Virus record (IMG/VR): IMGVR_UViG_3300043429_000224
Location: 1-39,433 of that record
Strand: one strand, 5' to 3'
Length of the DNA stretch: 39,433 bases
Source: a virus
A program made the position numbers and the translations under genes. The stretch's first letter is position 1, and each line of letters starts with the position of its first letter. Below, piece by piece: positions 28,437-37,206 of this stretch. The notes beneath the pieces are model-generated. The model did no database searches. It saw nothing but the letters and a program-made list of their open reading frames with translations, and had not been told where the DNA came from.

Positions 28437-30823
28437 TACTTCAGCACCCCGGCCGTCTGCAGGTCAGCGATCAGCGTGCCGAGCACTGCCGCGACCTGTG
28501 CCGTTGTGTCGGCCGACACGTTCAGCGCCCGGTCTGTGCTTGGGTTGGTCACCGTGTAGGCATTTGACAACTGCACCACGCCAAACGGCACCCAGGTTCC
28601 AGGCGTGCCTGACACAAGGCAGACCCAGCCGAGGTTCCCGTTGGCCGCAGGTGTCTGCAGCCATACGCGGTCGCCCTGAATCCAGGTTCCAGCAGCAGGG
28701 ACGGCGCTGCCGAAGAAATCGCGCCATGTCGTACCGCGCCCCGGCACGGCGGTGGCCAGCCCGCTGTATGCATTCGGCCCAGCTGCGGCCTCGGAAATGT
28801 TGCGCAGCAGGGACTTGAGCGGGTAGACGTTGGGCGTGTCGTTCCACAGCACGATGCCCGCGCTCTCGGCACGCTGGATCACGTTGTGGTCGATGACGAA
28901 CTGCCGCTTGTCCCCGCTGGCAAGCTGGATGCCGTAGAACATCTTCGTCTGTGTGGACTCACCGACAATGGTGTTGTTCAAGATGTACGAACCACCGTTG
29001 CCGTCAATCAGCATGCCCGAGCTTCGACCACTGGTGTCGATTCCGGCCGCGCCGCAATTGAAGAGCGAGTTGCTTCGGATGAAAGTCGGCTTCAGCGGAG
29101 CGAACGCCGAGATGCCGTTCTCCTGCACGTTGCTGATGCTGTTGTTGTCGATGTTGACGTTGTACAGGTACAGCCCGGAGAACCCAATGCGCGACACGGT
29201 ATCGACAACGTTGTCGGACACAACGCCGTTCTTGACGTAGCGCACGCTGATGCCGTCTTGCGTCACGGTGCGCACCGTGTTGCCGACGATGGTGAAGTTC
29301 ACCCCGTAGACCGGCTTCGTCACCGCGCCGCCGCTGCTGTACGCGCTCCAGCCCGTCGTATTCAGCACTGTGTCGGCGTAGGTGTTGACGGTGAACGTAG
29401 TGGACAGCGGGGTTGTGGCGACGACGAACGTGTCATTGACGACGTTGCCGACCGCGCTTGCACCATTGACCATCCCGACAACGCCGCTGATGGTGATGAT
29501 GTCACCAGCCGTCAGACCGTGCGCCGCCGCCGTGGTGAACACGGCTGGATTGGCTGCGGTGATGCCGGTGATTGTCGCGACAGTGTTCTGCACCGAGTTC
29601 AGGCAGACGATGCCGTCGCCGTTCGTGGTCGGCTCGGTGCCGACGTTCTGCACCACGTTGCCGGTAATCGTGACGTCGCTGGGAATCGTGGTGATGTCGT
29701 CGTACCACTGCACCTTGATGCCGTTGCTGCAGCAGTTGGTCACCGTGTTGTTGGCGATGGCGATGCGGCGCACACCCGAGTCGATGTACATCCCATGCTC
29801 GACCAGCGTGTTGAGGATGGTGTTTCCGCTCACCACGACATCGGTGCATTGCTGGCCGATGATGAGCCCTTGCGCGGCGTCTCGGATGATGTTGTTGCTG
29901 ACCACAACACCCGTGCTGCTGACGATGGTCACGCCCGTGCAGTTGCGGTTGCCTGCGGACGGCACGCCCAACACTGCCGCACCTGGGCCACTGACAAAGT
30001 TCTCAACGAACTCGATGCTGTTGCCACCGCTGGAGACCATCAGCGCCGAGTAACAGAACCCTGTGAATACGTTGTTGCGCACCGACAGCCTGGCCGCCGA
30101 AGTGGCCCACACGCAGATGGCAAGCGACACCGGAGTGTTGACGAACGGGCTTTCGGCGAGGCCGATGAATCTTCCTCCGTGGATCGACACGCGGATGGTG
30201 TTGCGAGCGTCCCACATGGGCGTCTGGTAGGCCGTCTGCGTGACGGTCGCGCCACCGAAGACCAGATGCGAATCGTTTTGCAGGACGATTGATCCGCTGA
30301 TCTTGTAGCTGTTGTTCGCGCCTCCGAAGTAGACGTTCTTCGCTGCCGTCGTGGCCCGCTGGAGGGCGAGCGTGTCGTCGGCCACACCGTCTCCGACTGC
30401 GCCGAAGTCCTTGACATGCACGAAGTCGCGCAACTTGTCCTGCGCGGTGCGCGGTTGAGCCCCGGTGCCCGCCTGCAAGAACGCGACCTGCGAGGAGTCC
30501 ACACCGCTGATCACGACTTCGCTGAACCGATCCGTTGCGGCCGGCGCGCTGTAGACCAACGAGCCCTTGGCGTCCTGCACCGTGATCGAGAAGTCGCTGT
30601 TGACGTACAGCCTCCCAGGCGTGCCGCTGTTGGCCGGGTAACCATTGATCGTGCGAACTGGCTGGGCGGCGGGTTGCGTGAGCGCCGCATCCCAGAACAC
30701 CGCAATCTGGTTCGTGATCGGGTTCAGGTTTGCCGTGCCGATCCAGACGTAGCCGTTCTCCAGCGGACTGCCGTCACGGTCGCTGAACGTCGGGAACGGC
30801 GGGGAGATGGAGAGGGTGGTCAT
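28436..30823 (-). CDS. Tailspike with P22-type head-binding domain and beta-helix, 795 aa
   Basis: Residues 1-110 resemble the P22 tailspike N-terminal virion-binding domain (SDRDGSPLENGYVWIGTANL, then VFWDAALTQPAAQPVRTING and PANSGTPGRLYVNSDFSI). A linker leads to VKDFGAVGDGVADD (137-150), the start of a pectate-lyase-type right-handed beta-helix. Its rungs have N-rich turns (VVSNNIIRDAAQGL, VVSGNTILNT) through about residue 690. An HGL-type domain (AAHGLTAGDIITISG) is inserted near residues 425-440. The C-terminal 100 residues form a trimerising beta domain. The protein binds and probably cleaves surface polysaccharide. The catalytic residues cannot be placed by eye. Confidence 0.9.
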   Translation of the reverse strand: MTTLSISPPFPTFSDRDGSPLENGYVWIGTANLNPITNQIAVFWDAALTQPAAQPVRTINGYPANSGTPGRLYVNSDFSITVQDAKGSLVYSAPAATDRFSEVVISGVDSSQVAFLQAGTGAQPRTAQDKLRDFVHVKDFGAVGDGVADDTLALQRATTAAKNVYFGGANNSYKISGSIVLQNDSHLVFGGATVTQTAYQTPMWDARNTIRVSIHGGRFIGLAESPFVNTPVSLAICVWATSAARLSVRNNVFTGFCYSALMVSSGGNSIEFVENFVSGPGAAVLGVPSAGNRNCTGVTIVSSTGVVVSNNIIRDAAQGLIIGQQCTDVVVSGNTILNTLVEHGMYIDSGVRRIAIANNTVTNCCSNGIKVQWYDDITTIPSDVTITGNVVQNVGTEPTTNGDGIVCLNSVQNTVATITGITAANPAVFTTAAAHGLTAGDIITISGVVGMVNGASAVGNVVNDTFVVATTPLSTTFTVNTYADTVLNTTGWSAYSSGGAVTKPVYGVNFTIVGNTVRTVTQDGISVRYVKNGVVSDNVVDTVSRIGFSGLYLYNVNIDNNSISNVQENGISAFAPLKPTFIRSNSLFNCGAAGIDTSGRSSGMLIDGNGGSYILNNTIVGESTQTKMFYGIQLASGDKRQFVIDHNVIQRAESAGIVLWNDTPNVYPLKSLLRNISEAAAGPNAYSGLATAVPGRGTTWRDFFGSAVPAAGTWIQGDRVWLQTPAANGNLGWVCLVSGTPGTWVPFGVVQLSNAYTVTNPSTDRALNVSADTTAQVAAVLGTLIADLQTAGVLK

Positions 30824-30834
30824 AGGTAATCCGA

Positions 30835-32817
30835 TCAGTCTGTGGTGATCTGCCCGCGCAGGGCGGCATCGATGCGGGCGCGGGTCTTGCGGTCGCGGAC
30901 GTAGCGTGAGGCTTCGCGCAGCGCAGTAACGGCAGGTGCTGGGATCCCGGTCGCCGCACCGGTAGCAATGGAGTCCAAGACGATGCGCAGTGCGCTGGCC
31001 GTATTGCTGTGGTTAACCGCTCCAGGCGGGGCAGTGAACATCATATTCCCGAGTTCGGACAGGTCGCGCAGCACTTGGGCCTGCCGCTTTCCGTACAGCG
31101 CCTCGAGTTTTCCATCTTGATCCATCGAACGCACGACCTTAGCCATCGCGTTGGGAGAGAACAGGGGATTTCCTGCCGAATCACGCTGCGAAGGCGAAAA
31201 TGCTGTGTCCTTGATGTACTGGATGCCTGCACCCTTGAGGTCGCTCCACGCCTGCCGACCATCTGGGCCAGCACGCAGCAGCGTGCCGCGCAGCTTGTTC
31301 ATCTCCTCGACGGGCGAGGAAATGATGATCTTGTCGAAGACGTCTGCGAAGGCCACCTGACGCTCATCAGTGCCACGCTTGGTGCCGAGCAGCTTTGACG
31401 TCAAACCGACGTTCTCAAACTCCTCCGCAAACCGCTGGCGAGTCCGTCGCGCGTTCTGGTATGCCTGCCCGCCTGCGCCTTCTGTCGCAGCGTCGATTGA
31501 CTGCTTCAGGTTGCGGCCGACCATCGCGCTGCGCGGGTCTTGCCAGTCGGTGGCTTCGTTGATGAATTGGCGAAGGAGTTCGGCCGTGTCAAGCGTGATC
31601 GTGCCGGGGCGAAGATTTCCATCAGCATCAGGCACTAGCGCACCGAGTCGAACAGCCTGCCGACGAATCGGGTCGATGGTGTTAACCAGCCCTTCAAACC
31701 GCTCCGCAGCAGCCAACCCAGAGACAAGCGGCGCCATTTCCACCGGAGCCTCTAGTGCGCCAGCTTCGCGTGCAGCCTGATACGCCTCGCGCACACGATT
31801 CCTCATCACCTCGACGCGGTTTACCAGCGCACGATCCACGGCCTGCCCGATGGCCCGAGGCTCCACATTCAAACGCCCAGGCAGATCAACCAGAGCATCA
31901 AAGTTCTGGATCATCACCGCCGTTTGGTTTTCCATGCGCTCGCGCAGCGGCGCGCCGAGTTCCGGCAACTTCGCCGACTCACGCTCAAACTGCAGTTGCG
32001 CAAAATCTCGAGATGCCTGCCCAGCCGTCAGGCCGGCGCGGCCCTCAAACGGCACGGGCATCATGCTGGCAACGGTCTGACGCTCTGCGCCTACCGTAGC
32101 CCCAGACGCCCCCATTGCCCCACGCTGCATGGCCGCACTGGTCTGCGATCCAGCGGCAAGCGACCCCTCGTCAGGCGGCAGCAGCCCCACGACCCTGCCA
32201 GCTGCTCGAGCGGCACGCACAGGAGCCTGCATTACGGCCCGAGCAGCGGGAGCCGCCGCCGCAACGGCACGCCCAGCCGTAGCCGCCGCCAGCGGAGCCT
32301 GCTGCGCAACGGCCTGCATCGCCATCCCAGGTGCCGCGATCTGAGGCAGCACAGGCGGCGCAACCTGCTGGACGAACTCGCCCATCGCCTCGGTGGCCTC
32401 GCGGCCCGCTCGCGTGCGCGGCTGATACGTGAACCGTTGCGCCTGCTCAATCGCAGCGCGCTCGACTTCCTGCGCAGCCTCTGGCGTGCCGAACTGGCCC
32501 GACAGGATTGACCCGGCGAGGCCGCCGACGGTGCCGCCGATCATGCCGGCCGCACCACCCGTTGCACCTGTGAGCGCAGAGAGCGCGGCCTCTCCAACCC
32601 CGACGATGCGCTGCCCGAGCGTAGGCGCTGGGCCTGTCTCGACGGGACGAACGGCGGGAGGTGCGGTGTAAGGCTGCTCCGGTACAACAGGCGCGGCAGG
32701 CGCAGCCCCAGCAGCCTGTGGAACGAGTCCGCGCCGACGCGCCTCGGCCAGCAGCGCGGCCCTGTCAGGCGGCAGGATTCCGCGCCGCTCGGCTTCGAGG
32801 AGCAGTTCCCAGTCCAT
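30835..32817 (-). CDS. Ejection protein (internal virion protein), P22 gp16-like position, 660 aa
   Basis: A large protein with an Ala/Gly-rich N-terminal third that includes possible membrane-active helices (SALTGATGGAAGMIGGTVGG and LAAATAGRAVAAAAPAAR). The later part is helical (MRNRVREAYQAAREAGALEA, QSIDAATEGAGGQAYQNARR). It follows the gp20-like gene in the order gp7, gp20, gp16 of P22. Such proteins leave the head with DNA and form a channel across the host envelope. Start ATG 32817 overlaps the previous stop as TGATG. The sequence resemblance to P22 gp16 is weak, so the name rests mainly on order and size (P22: 609). Confidence 0.75.
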   Translation of the reverse strand: MDWELLLEAERRGILPPDRAALLAEARRRGLVPQAAGAAPAAPVVPEQPYTAPPAVRPVETGPAPTLGQRIVGVGEAALSALTGATGGAAGMIGGTVGGLAGSILSGQFGTPEAAQEVERAAIEQAQRFTYQPRTRAGREATEAMGEFVQQVAPPVLPQIAAPGMAMQAVAQQAPLAAATAGRAVAAAAPAARAVMQAPVRAARAAGRVVGLLPPDEGSLAAGSQTSAAMQRGAMGASGATVGAERQTVASMMPVPFEGRAGLTAGQASRDFAQLQFERESAKLPELGAPLRERMENQTAVMIQNFDALVDLPGRLNVEPRAIGQAVDRALVNRVEVMRNRVREAYQAAREAGALEAPVEMAPLVSGLAAAERFEGLVNTIDPIRRQAVRLGALVPDADGNLRPGTITLDTAELLRQFINEATDWQDPRSAMVGRNLKQSIDAATEGAGGQAYQNARRTRQRFAEEFENVGLTSKLLGTKRGTDERQVAFADVFDKIIISSPVEEMNKLRGTLLRAGPDGRQAWSDLKGAGIQYIKDTAFSPSQRDSAGNPLFSPNAMAKVVRSMDQDGKLEALYGKRQAQVLRDLSELGNMMFTAPPGAVNHSNTASALRIVLDSIATGAATGIPAPAVTALREASRYVRDRKTRARIDAALRGQITTD

Positions 32818-34409
32818 CAGCGCCCTCCGGGCGGCATCGCCAGCCGCCGCAGGATTTCGTCATTGGACAGGCCGGTGTAAGGCGAGGCAGGAGCGGGAGC
32901 ACGCGGTCCGCCTGCCGGAACCTGCCCAGGCTGAACTGGCGCACCAGGGATCGCCGGTGCCGGCTGGCGAGGAGCACCGCCCGCGCCAGCTGCATAGCGG
33001 TTGGAGATGTCCTGCGAGATGCGCGCCGTGAGGTCCACGAACGTCTCGCCGGGATTGGCCGTGAACTCGCCAGCCTGGAAGCCGCTGCGTGCGCGTGCCA
33101 GAGAGCCGCGATTGTTGGACAGCCAGTCCACGCGGGCGTTTTCGACGGCGCTGTTGATGTCCTGCAGCTTGGCCATGCCGCGAAGGAAACTCGCCATCGT
33201 GCGCGAATCCGCGTTCGCAGGCGGGAATCCTTCAAGCACCAGCGCAATGTCTCGGTCTGTGGCAGGTCCGGGCGGCAGCGATTGCACAGCGGCACTGTTG
33301 CGCAGGCGGGTGAACTCTTGACGGAGTTCGGTCATGTAGTCCTGTCGGCCGGTGTTCTTTGCTACCCACTCAGCGGCCGACGAGAAAACGCCATAGCCAC
33401 CGCCAGCCGCTTGCAGCCGATCAGCCAACGAATTGAACTGCACCGCCTGCTGCTTCGCCGTCCCAGCCGCCACAGCAGCCGTATTGATGTCCTTCTTCGC
33501 CTGATCTGGCAGGCTGTTGGCGATCTCACCCACGCGAGCAAGCGTCAGCGCGATGTCGGAGGTCGTCTTTTCGCGATCCAGTCCAAGGCGGGCAGTTGCC
33601 ACATTGATCTGGTTCTGCGCGGCGCGGATGTTCCAAGTCTTCTCGGTCAGGCCGGCCTGGTTCAGTTGGTCGGCAAACTTGGCATCCGATGCGGCCTTGA
33701 TGGCCTCTGCCTGCGCCTTGCCAAGCCCAGCCACGGCCAGCGCGGGGGCGTACTGTGCATCGACGCCGGCCTTGATGGCATCTGAAACCGCCTTGTCCGC
33801 ATCGGCTCGAGCCTTCGCCAGCCCAGGACCAAACATCGCTGCTTGCCGCTGCTGTTCCTGAACCTTGCCGACGGACTCAATTACCTTTTCGCCACCTGGC
33901 AGCTGTGCCACCAGCGTGCCGATAGTCACACGGGCCGAGTCTGGATCGCGTTCTGCCAGCGTGGCCCAAGTCTCGTATGCCTTTGCCTGATCCTCGCGCC
34001 CACGGTTGCGCTCTGCTGTTGCCCGCTCGCGCAGCATGGTGACGGCCACATCTGGGCTCTTGTTCACAGCAGACAGCACTTGACCGCCGAAGGCCAGATC
34101 GTTGCCCTTCTGCTCGGCGCTGAGTTTCTCCCACCCCGACATCAGTGTCGCCGCCTGATCCTTCGGAAGCAGCACGGCCACGTTCTGATAGTCGCGGAAC
34201 GTCGGATTCGGGTTTGCCATCAGCCCCGCGAGCGCCTGCTGCATCGCCTGCTGCTGCTGCGCAGCTTGCTGCTGGGCACGCGCCTGCGCCTCCCGCTGCA
34301 TACGCGCCGCCTCGATGTCCGCCAGCTTCGCACCAGCAGTCATCCCCTGCAGCACGCTCTCAAACGGCGTGGCAACCTGCATCTGGTAGTTGATCGGGCC
34401 GAGTGCCAT
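32817..34409 (-). CDS. Ejection protein, P22 gp20-like position, 530 aa
   Basis: The protein is long and helical, rich in Gln and Ala at the N-terminus (MQREAQARAQQQAAQQQQAM). The middle has coiled repeats (ATAERNRGREDQAKAYETWA, KAVSDAIKAGVDAQYAPALA), and the Pro-rich C-terminus (APAIPGAPVQPGQVPAGGPR) leads into a short motif SNDEILRRLAMPP. P22 gp20 (471 residues) is similarly helical. ATG 34409 overlaps the gp7-like stop as TGATG. A GTG one codon earlier is possible. It is ejected together with the neighbouring proteins. Confidence 0.75.
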   Translation of the reverse strand: MALGPINYQMQVATPFESVLQGMTAGAKLADIEAARMQREAQARAQQQAAQQQQAMQQALAGLMANPNPTFRDYQNVAVLLPKDQAATLMSGWEKLSAEQKGNDLAFGGQVLSAVNKSPDVAVTMLRERATAERNRGREDQAKAYETWATLAERDPDSARVTIGTLVAQLPGGEKVIESVGKVQEQQRQAAMFGPGLAKARADADKAVSDAIKAGVDAQYAPALAVAGLGKAQAEAIKAASDAKFADQLNQAGLTEKTWNIRAAQNQINVATARLGLDREKTTSDIALTLARVGEIANSLPDQAKKDINTAAVAAGTAKQQAVQFNSLADRLQAAGGGYGVFSSAAEWVAKNTGRQDYMTELRQEFTRLRNSAAVQSLPPGPATDRDIALVLEGFPPANADSRTMASFLRGMAKLQDINSAVENARVDWLSNNRGSLARARSGFQAGEFTANPGETFVDLTARISQDISNRYAAGAGGAPRQPAPAIPGAPVQPGQVPAGGPRAPAPASPYTGLSNDEILRRLAMPPGGR

Positions 34410-35113
34410 CACATCACCCCACCACCGCTAGCAGAGCCGAAGAACGCAGGGCCGCCACCACCCGGCGCACCCCCAAACGACGGGAACGGAATCTTGCCGC
34501 TGCCCACACCCATGCCGTACATCTGCATCGGCATCTGGAGCAGATTGGCAAACGGTGCCGCGCGGCCAAGCGTGCCGCCAGCGCGGGCTGCGCCTTGCTG
34601 CTGGAGCAACCCGGCGACATCGCGTCCCGTCTGCATACCAGCCGCACCCACGCCAGCCGCAGACTGCTGTCCGAGCGCGGTCAGGCCACCAAGGCGCTGG
34701 TACTGCTCGTCAAGAGCCTGTTGCAGCATCTGCGGCCGAAACTGAGCCAGCGCGCCCTGCAGGTTCCCACCTCGCAGGCCGCCCGTGGCCGATGCGTTCT
34801 GCAGCATCGCCTCCTCACCCTGACGAGTCAGGGCCTGGAGCAGGGGACTCTGCTCAACACCCGCGATGGCCTGCTGCTGCGCCTCGGTGCCCTGCAGCCC
34901 GAGCATCGCTTGCATGCCCTGCAGCGCGGGCTGGCCTGCCTGGACGTAGGGCTCCAACAGTTTTCGCATCTCGTCAAACTGACGGCGCTGCTCCTCAATG
35001 CCGGCCTGTGCGGCGTCGGCTTGCTGGCCTGCGGCTTTGCCCGCCGCGCGGGACTGCATGGCGCCGCCGAGTACGCTTGACCCGGCCACGATTCCGGTTA
35101 CTGGATCAGGCAT
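34409..35113 (-). CDS. Ejection protein, P22 gp7-like (DNA transfer protein), 234 aa
   Basis: The product begins MPDPVTGIVAGSSVLGGAMQ. It contains the segment GIEEQRRQFDEMRKLLEPYV (about residues 38-57), then LQGMQAMLGLQGTEAQQQAI, MLQNASATGGLRGGNLQGAL and LTALGQQSAAGVGAAGMQTG. This matches the P22 gp7 pattern (229 residues) with its QFN..L.PF and ATGGL..S features. The C-terminus is Gly/Ala-rich. A perfect AAGGAGG lies 5 nt before ATG 35113. It is the first of three consecutive ejection proteins. Confidence 0.85.
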   Translation of the reverse strand: MPDPVTGIVAGSSVLGGAMQSRAAGKAAGQQADAAQAGIEEQRRQFDEMRKLLEPYVQAGQPALQGMQAMLGLQGTEAQQQAIAGVEQSPLLQALTRQGEEAMLQNASATGGLRGGNLQGALAQFRPQMLQQALDEQYQRLGGLTALGQQSAAGVGAAGMQTGRDVAGLLQQQGAARAGGTLGRAAPFANLLQMPMQMYGMGVGSGKIPFPSFGGAPGGGGPAFFGSASGGGVM

Positions 35114-35549
35114 CGCTGCCTCCTTCGAATTCGTTCAGGTAGGCGTCAAACTTCTCGCCATACAGCGCCATGACGAACGGCGCAGCCTTCACCGCAGCCG
35201 CAGCGCCGTGGCACAGGCACACCACCGACAGCACAATGTCGTAGTACCCGGCACGCCACGCGAACGCCATCGCGGACGGCTGGCCGGCACGCTCGGCGGC
35301 GTCAGACGCCTGCCACTTCAGGATGGCCTGCGAGAGCAACGGTAACAGGACGGCGCTGTGCTGCTGGAAGAACGGCGACGCCGGCAGCGCGAAGAGCAGA
35401 TTCCAGATCGCCGCGTCCAGACTATCGCGCTCCACCTTGTCGCCATCGGCAACGTCGTCGAGCACCTGGATGCAGTCGTACAGCGCGAGCAGCCACTCAA
35501 CCGCCGGGGGCGGGAGCCGAAACATTTGCTCGAAATTCTCACGCAGCAT
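35106..35549 (-). CDS. Conserved structural-region protein, 147 aa
   Basis: The helical product begins MLRENFEQMFRLPPPAVEWL, then LYDCIQVLDDVADGDKVERD, SAVLLPLLSQAILKWQASDA and AFAWRAGYYDIVLSVVCLCH. Proteins of this pattern occur just before the gp7-like gene in several podoviruses and may aid the assembly or stability of ejection proteins. ATG 35549 was chosen because GGGAGG lies 5 nt upstream and the extra residues from 35600 look random. It overlaps the next gene's start by 8 nt. The function is unknown. Confidence 0.7.
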   Translation of the reverse strand: MLRENFEQMFRLPPPAVEWLLALYDCIQVLDDVADGDKVERDSLDAAIWNLLFALPASPFFQQHSAVLLPLLSQAILKWQASDAAERAGQPSAMAFAWRAGYYDIVLSVVCLCHGAAAAVKAAPFVMALYGEKFDAYLNEFEGGSDA

Positions 35550-35606
35550 GGCACCTCCCGGTGGCTGCTGGCGGCCGACAGACTCAGCGGATGCCATCAT
35601 ACCGCA

Positions 35607-36005
35607 TCAGTCCTCTTCGTCAAACTCGCGTTCCTCCCACGCCTGGCAGGAGCGTAGGTCATGGCAGATGAAGTCGAACTTGGTGCAGTAGCCACGGAAC
35701 CCAGCTGCAACGTCCCATTGGTTCCAAGGAATCGCGTCCATCTTGGCCTGCATGTCGGGGGTGTTGTTGTAGTACTCGCAGTTTGAGCACCGCCGACGAC
35801 GCGCCTCGGCTTCCGGCACCTGCATGGCCTTTCCGAGCGCCATCCAGTACGGCTTGTTTGCACCGCGCTCGTTGGACGGCTTCTCCGGCCCGAGCATCCA
35901 GTTGTCGATGACGCTCTGGGTGTTCTTGCGGTTCTGCGCCGCCGTGATGAACGGCTCTTCGACGGGTAGGCCATCAAAGTCCTTGGGGATGGCGATGAAC
36001 TTCAT
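35607..36005 (-). CDS. Conserved phage protein with Cys cluster, 132 aa
   Basis: The protein begins MKFIAIPKDFDGLPVEEPFI. The core is NWMLGPEKPSNERGANKPYW, MALGKAMQVPEAEARRRRCS and NCEYY (residues 35-80), then GYCTKFDFICHDLRSCQAWE with four cysteines at 85-122 in a CxxC plus CxnC pattern that could bind zinc or iron-sulfur. This family is frequent in phages near tail genes, without known activity. ATG 36005 overlaps the previous stop as TGATG and has GGGAGA upstream. Confidence 0.75.
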   Translation of the reverse strand: MKFIAIPKDFDGLPVEEPFITAAQNRKNTQSVIDNWMLGPEKPSNERGANKPYWMALGKAMQVPEAEARRRRCSNCEYYNNTPDMQAKMDAIPWNQWDVAAGFRGYCTKFDFICHDLRSCQAWEEREFDEED

Positions 36006-36340
36006 CAGGTGATCTCCCTGCCCGACACCCGCAGCGTGAGCGCCGTGGCCGCCGAGGCAATGGTCGAAATGAACCCACCCGGCGCAAGCACATGGCCCAC
36101 GAGTTCGGGGCATAGATATGTTTCGTCAGGCTGCACGGTGCGCGCGTCAATGACGATGTTCGACGCGCCGGCCGACCCGCCGCTCGTGACGATGTTCACC
36201 GAGAACGTGCGCGCCACCGTGTCCGTGTTCGTCACGGTGGCCTTGTCGATGATGGCCCGCACGCTCGTTGCGGTGTACTGCGTGGTCTGCACAGCCTCCA
36301 GCTGTTTTGGAGGCACGAGGACGGTAACGGTGACGGTCAT
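36005..36340 (-). CDS. Small beta-sandwich structural protein, 111 aa
   Basis: The sequence alternates hydrophobic residues (MTVTVTVLVPPKQLEAVQTT, ARTFSVNIVTSGGSAGASNI, then ICPELVGHVLAPGGFISTIA-like strands) and has no charge clusters. This matches the small beta-sandwich proteins seen between plug and ejection genes in podoviruses of this plan. ATG 36340 overlaps the previous stop as ATGA. It is probably a virion component. Confidence 0.7.
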   Translation of the reverse strand: MTVTVTVLVPPKQLEAVQTTQYTATSVRAIIDKATVTNTDTVARTFSVNIVTSGGSAGASNIVIDARTVQPDETYLCPELVGHVLAPGGFISTIASAATALTLRVSGREIT

Positions 36341-37206
36341 GAGTCGATGCCCCCAATGTTGTTAGCGACGGTCAAAATGATGGACGGGATTCCAGGCACA
36401 GGCGCAGTTGCGGCTGCGGCCAACAGTTGCACGCCGAGGTCAGTCACGCTGAACACGAGTTCGATGTAATCGCCGGCCTTGAGGTCGAAGAAGAAATTCA
36501 GCGATAGGAACACTTCGGCATTGTTTCCCTTGACGCGCACCTGGCTGGCAGAGTTTGCGACGTCAAACCCGTTTTTCCTGAACCAGAGGTAGAACTCCTG
36601 GTCTGTCGAGACGGTGGAGTCAAGCTGGATGCTGGTCTGAAAATTGTAAATGCCCTCGGTGTCCACCACGATGCGCGATGTCGGTGAGCCAATCGTCACC
36701 CCGCGCGATAGATCCGTCGTGTTGAACGTGATTTCCTTGGCCGTGTTGACAGCCGTAGCCGTCTGCGTGGCGGTGCTGTAAAACGACCCGTAGCGACTGC
36801 GCTTGAACTCGCGGTGCGGAGGCATCGTCTCCACCAGATCCGCGATGTGCTTAAGCGCGAGCACCTGCTGCAGCGCCAGCGTGGCCTTGGCATCGCACGC
36901 CGCGAGCATGGTTGCGAGCGCCTGCTCGACGTCCGGTATCTGCTGCAGCGCCAGCGACACCTTGGCATCCGTCGCGGCCTGCGATGCGGCGAGCGCTTGC
37001 TCTGCCGCCTGCACCTGATCCTGAGCCTGCGTAGCAGACGCCTGCGCGGTTCCGGCCGCGATCAGCACCTGTTGCACGAGGTCGGGCGCAATAGCCTCGA
37101 CAATGGCGAACAGATTCTCGAACGCCTTGATCTGCTTCTGATCCTGCAGGAACGAGGCAAGTTGATCGCGCGTCAGGCGCAGCGGTGGAGTCTGGGCGGC
37201 GGCCAT
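36337..37206 (-). CDS. Trimeric structural protein: coiled coil plus C1q-like domain, 289 aa
   Basis: Residues 1-130 are helical with heptad repeats (QAQDQVQAAEQALAASQAAT, DAKVSLALQQIPDVEQALAT). Residues 140-289 form a C1q/TNF-like beta jelly-roll: RYGSFYSTATQTATAVNTAK, GIYNFQTSIQLDSTVSTDQE, FYLWFRKNGFDVANSASQVR and FDLKAGDYIELVFSVTDLGV. Such proteins often form trimeric fibres or tail-tip knobs. It follows the gp10-like plug gene and starts at ATG 37206 with TGATG coupling. Host receptor binding or tail-needle-like roles are possible, which makes it a candidate functional counterpart of P22 gp26. Confidence 0.75.
   Translation of the reverse strand: MAAAQTPPLRLTRDQLASFLQDQKQIKAFENLFAIVEAIAPDLVQQVLIAAGTAQASATQAQDQVQAAEQALAASQAATDAKVSLALQQIPDVEQALATMLAACDAKATLALQQVLALKHIADLVETMPPHREFKRSRYGSFYSTATQTATAVNTAKEITFNTTDLSRGVTIGSPTSRIVVDTEGIYNFQTSIQLDSTVSTDQEFYLWFRKNGFDVANSASQVRVKGNNAEVFLSLNFFFDLKAGDYIELVFSVTDLGVQLLAAAATAPVPGIPSIILTVANNIGGIDS

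Noticed and set aside
28886-30292. A 468-codon plus-strand frame opposite the tailspike
   Set aside because: Antisense to a clear tailspike with beta-helix pattern. Its composition (Asp/His/Arg/Val) is that of a shadow frame.
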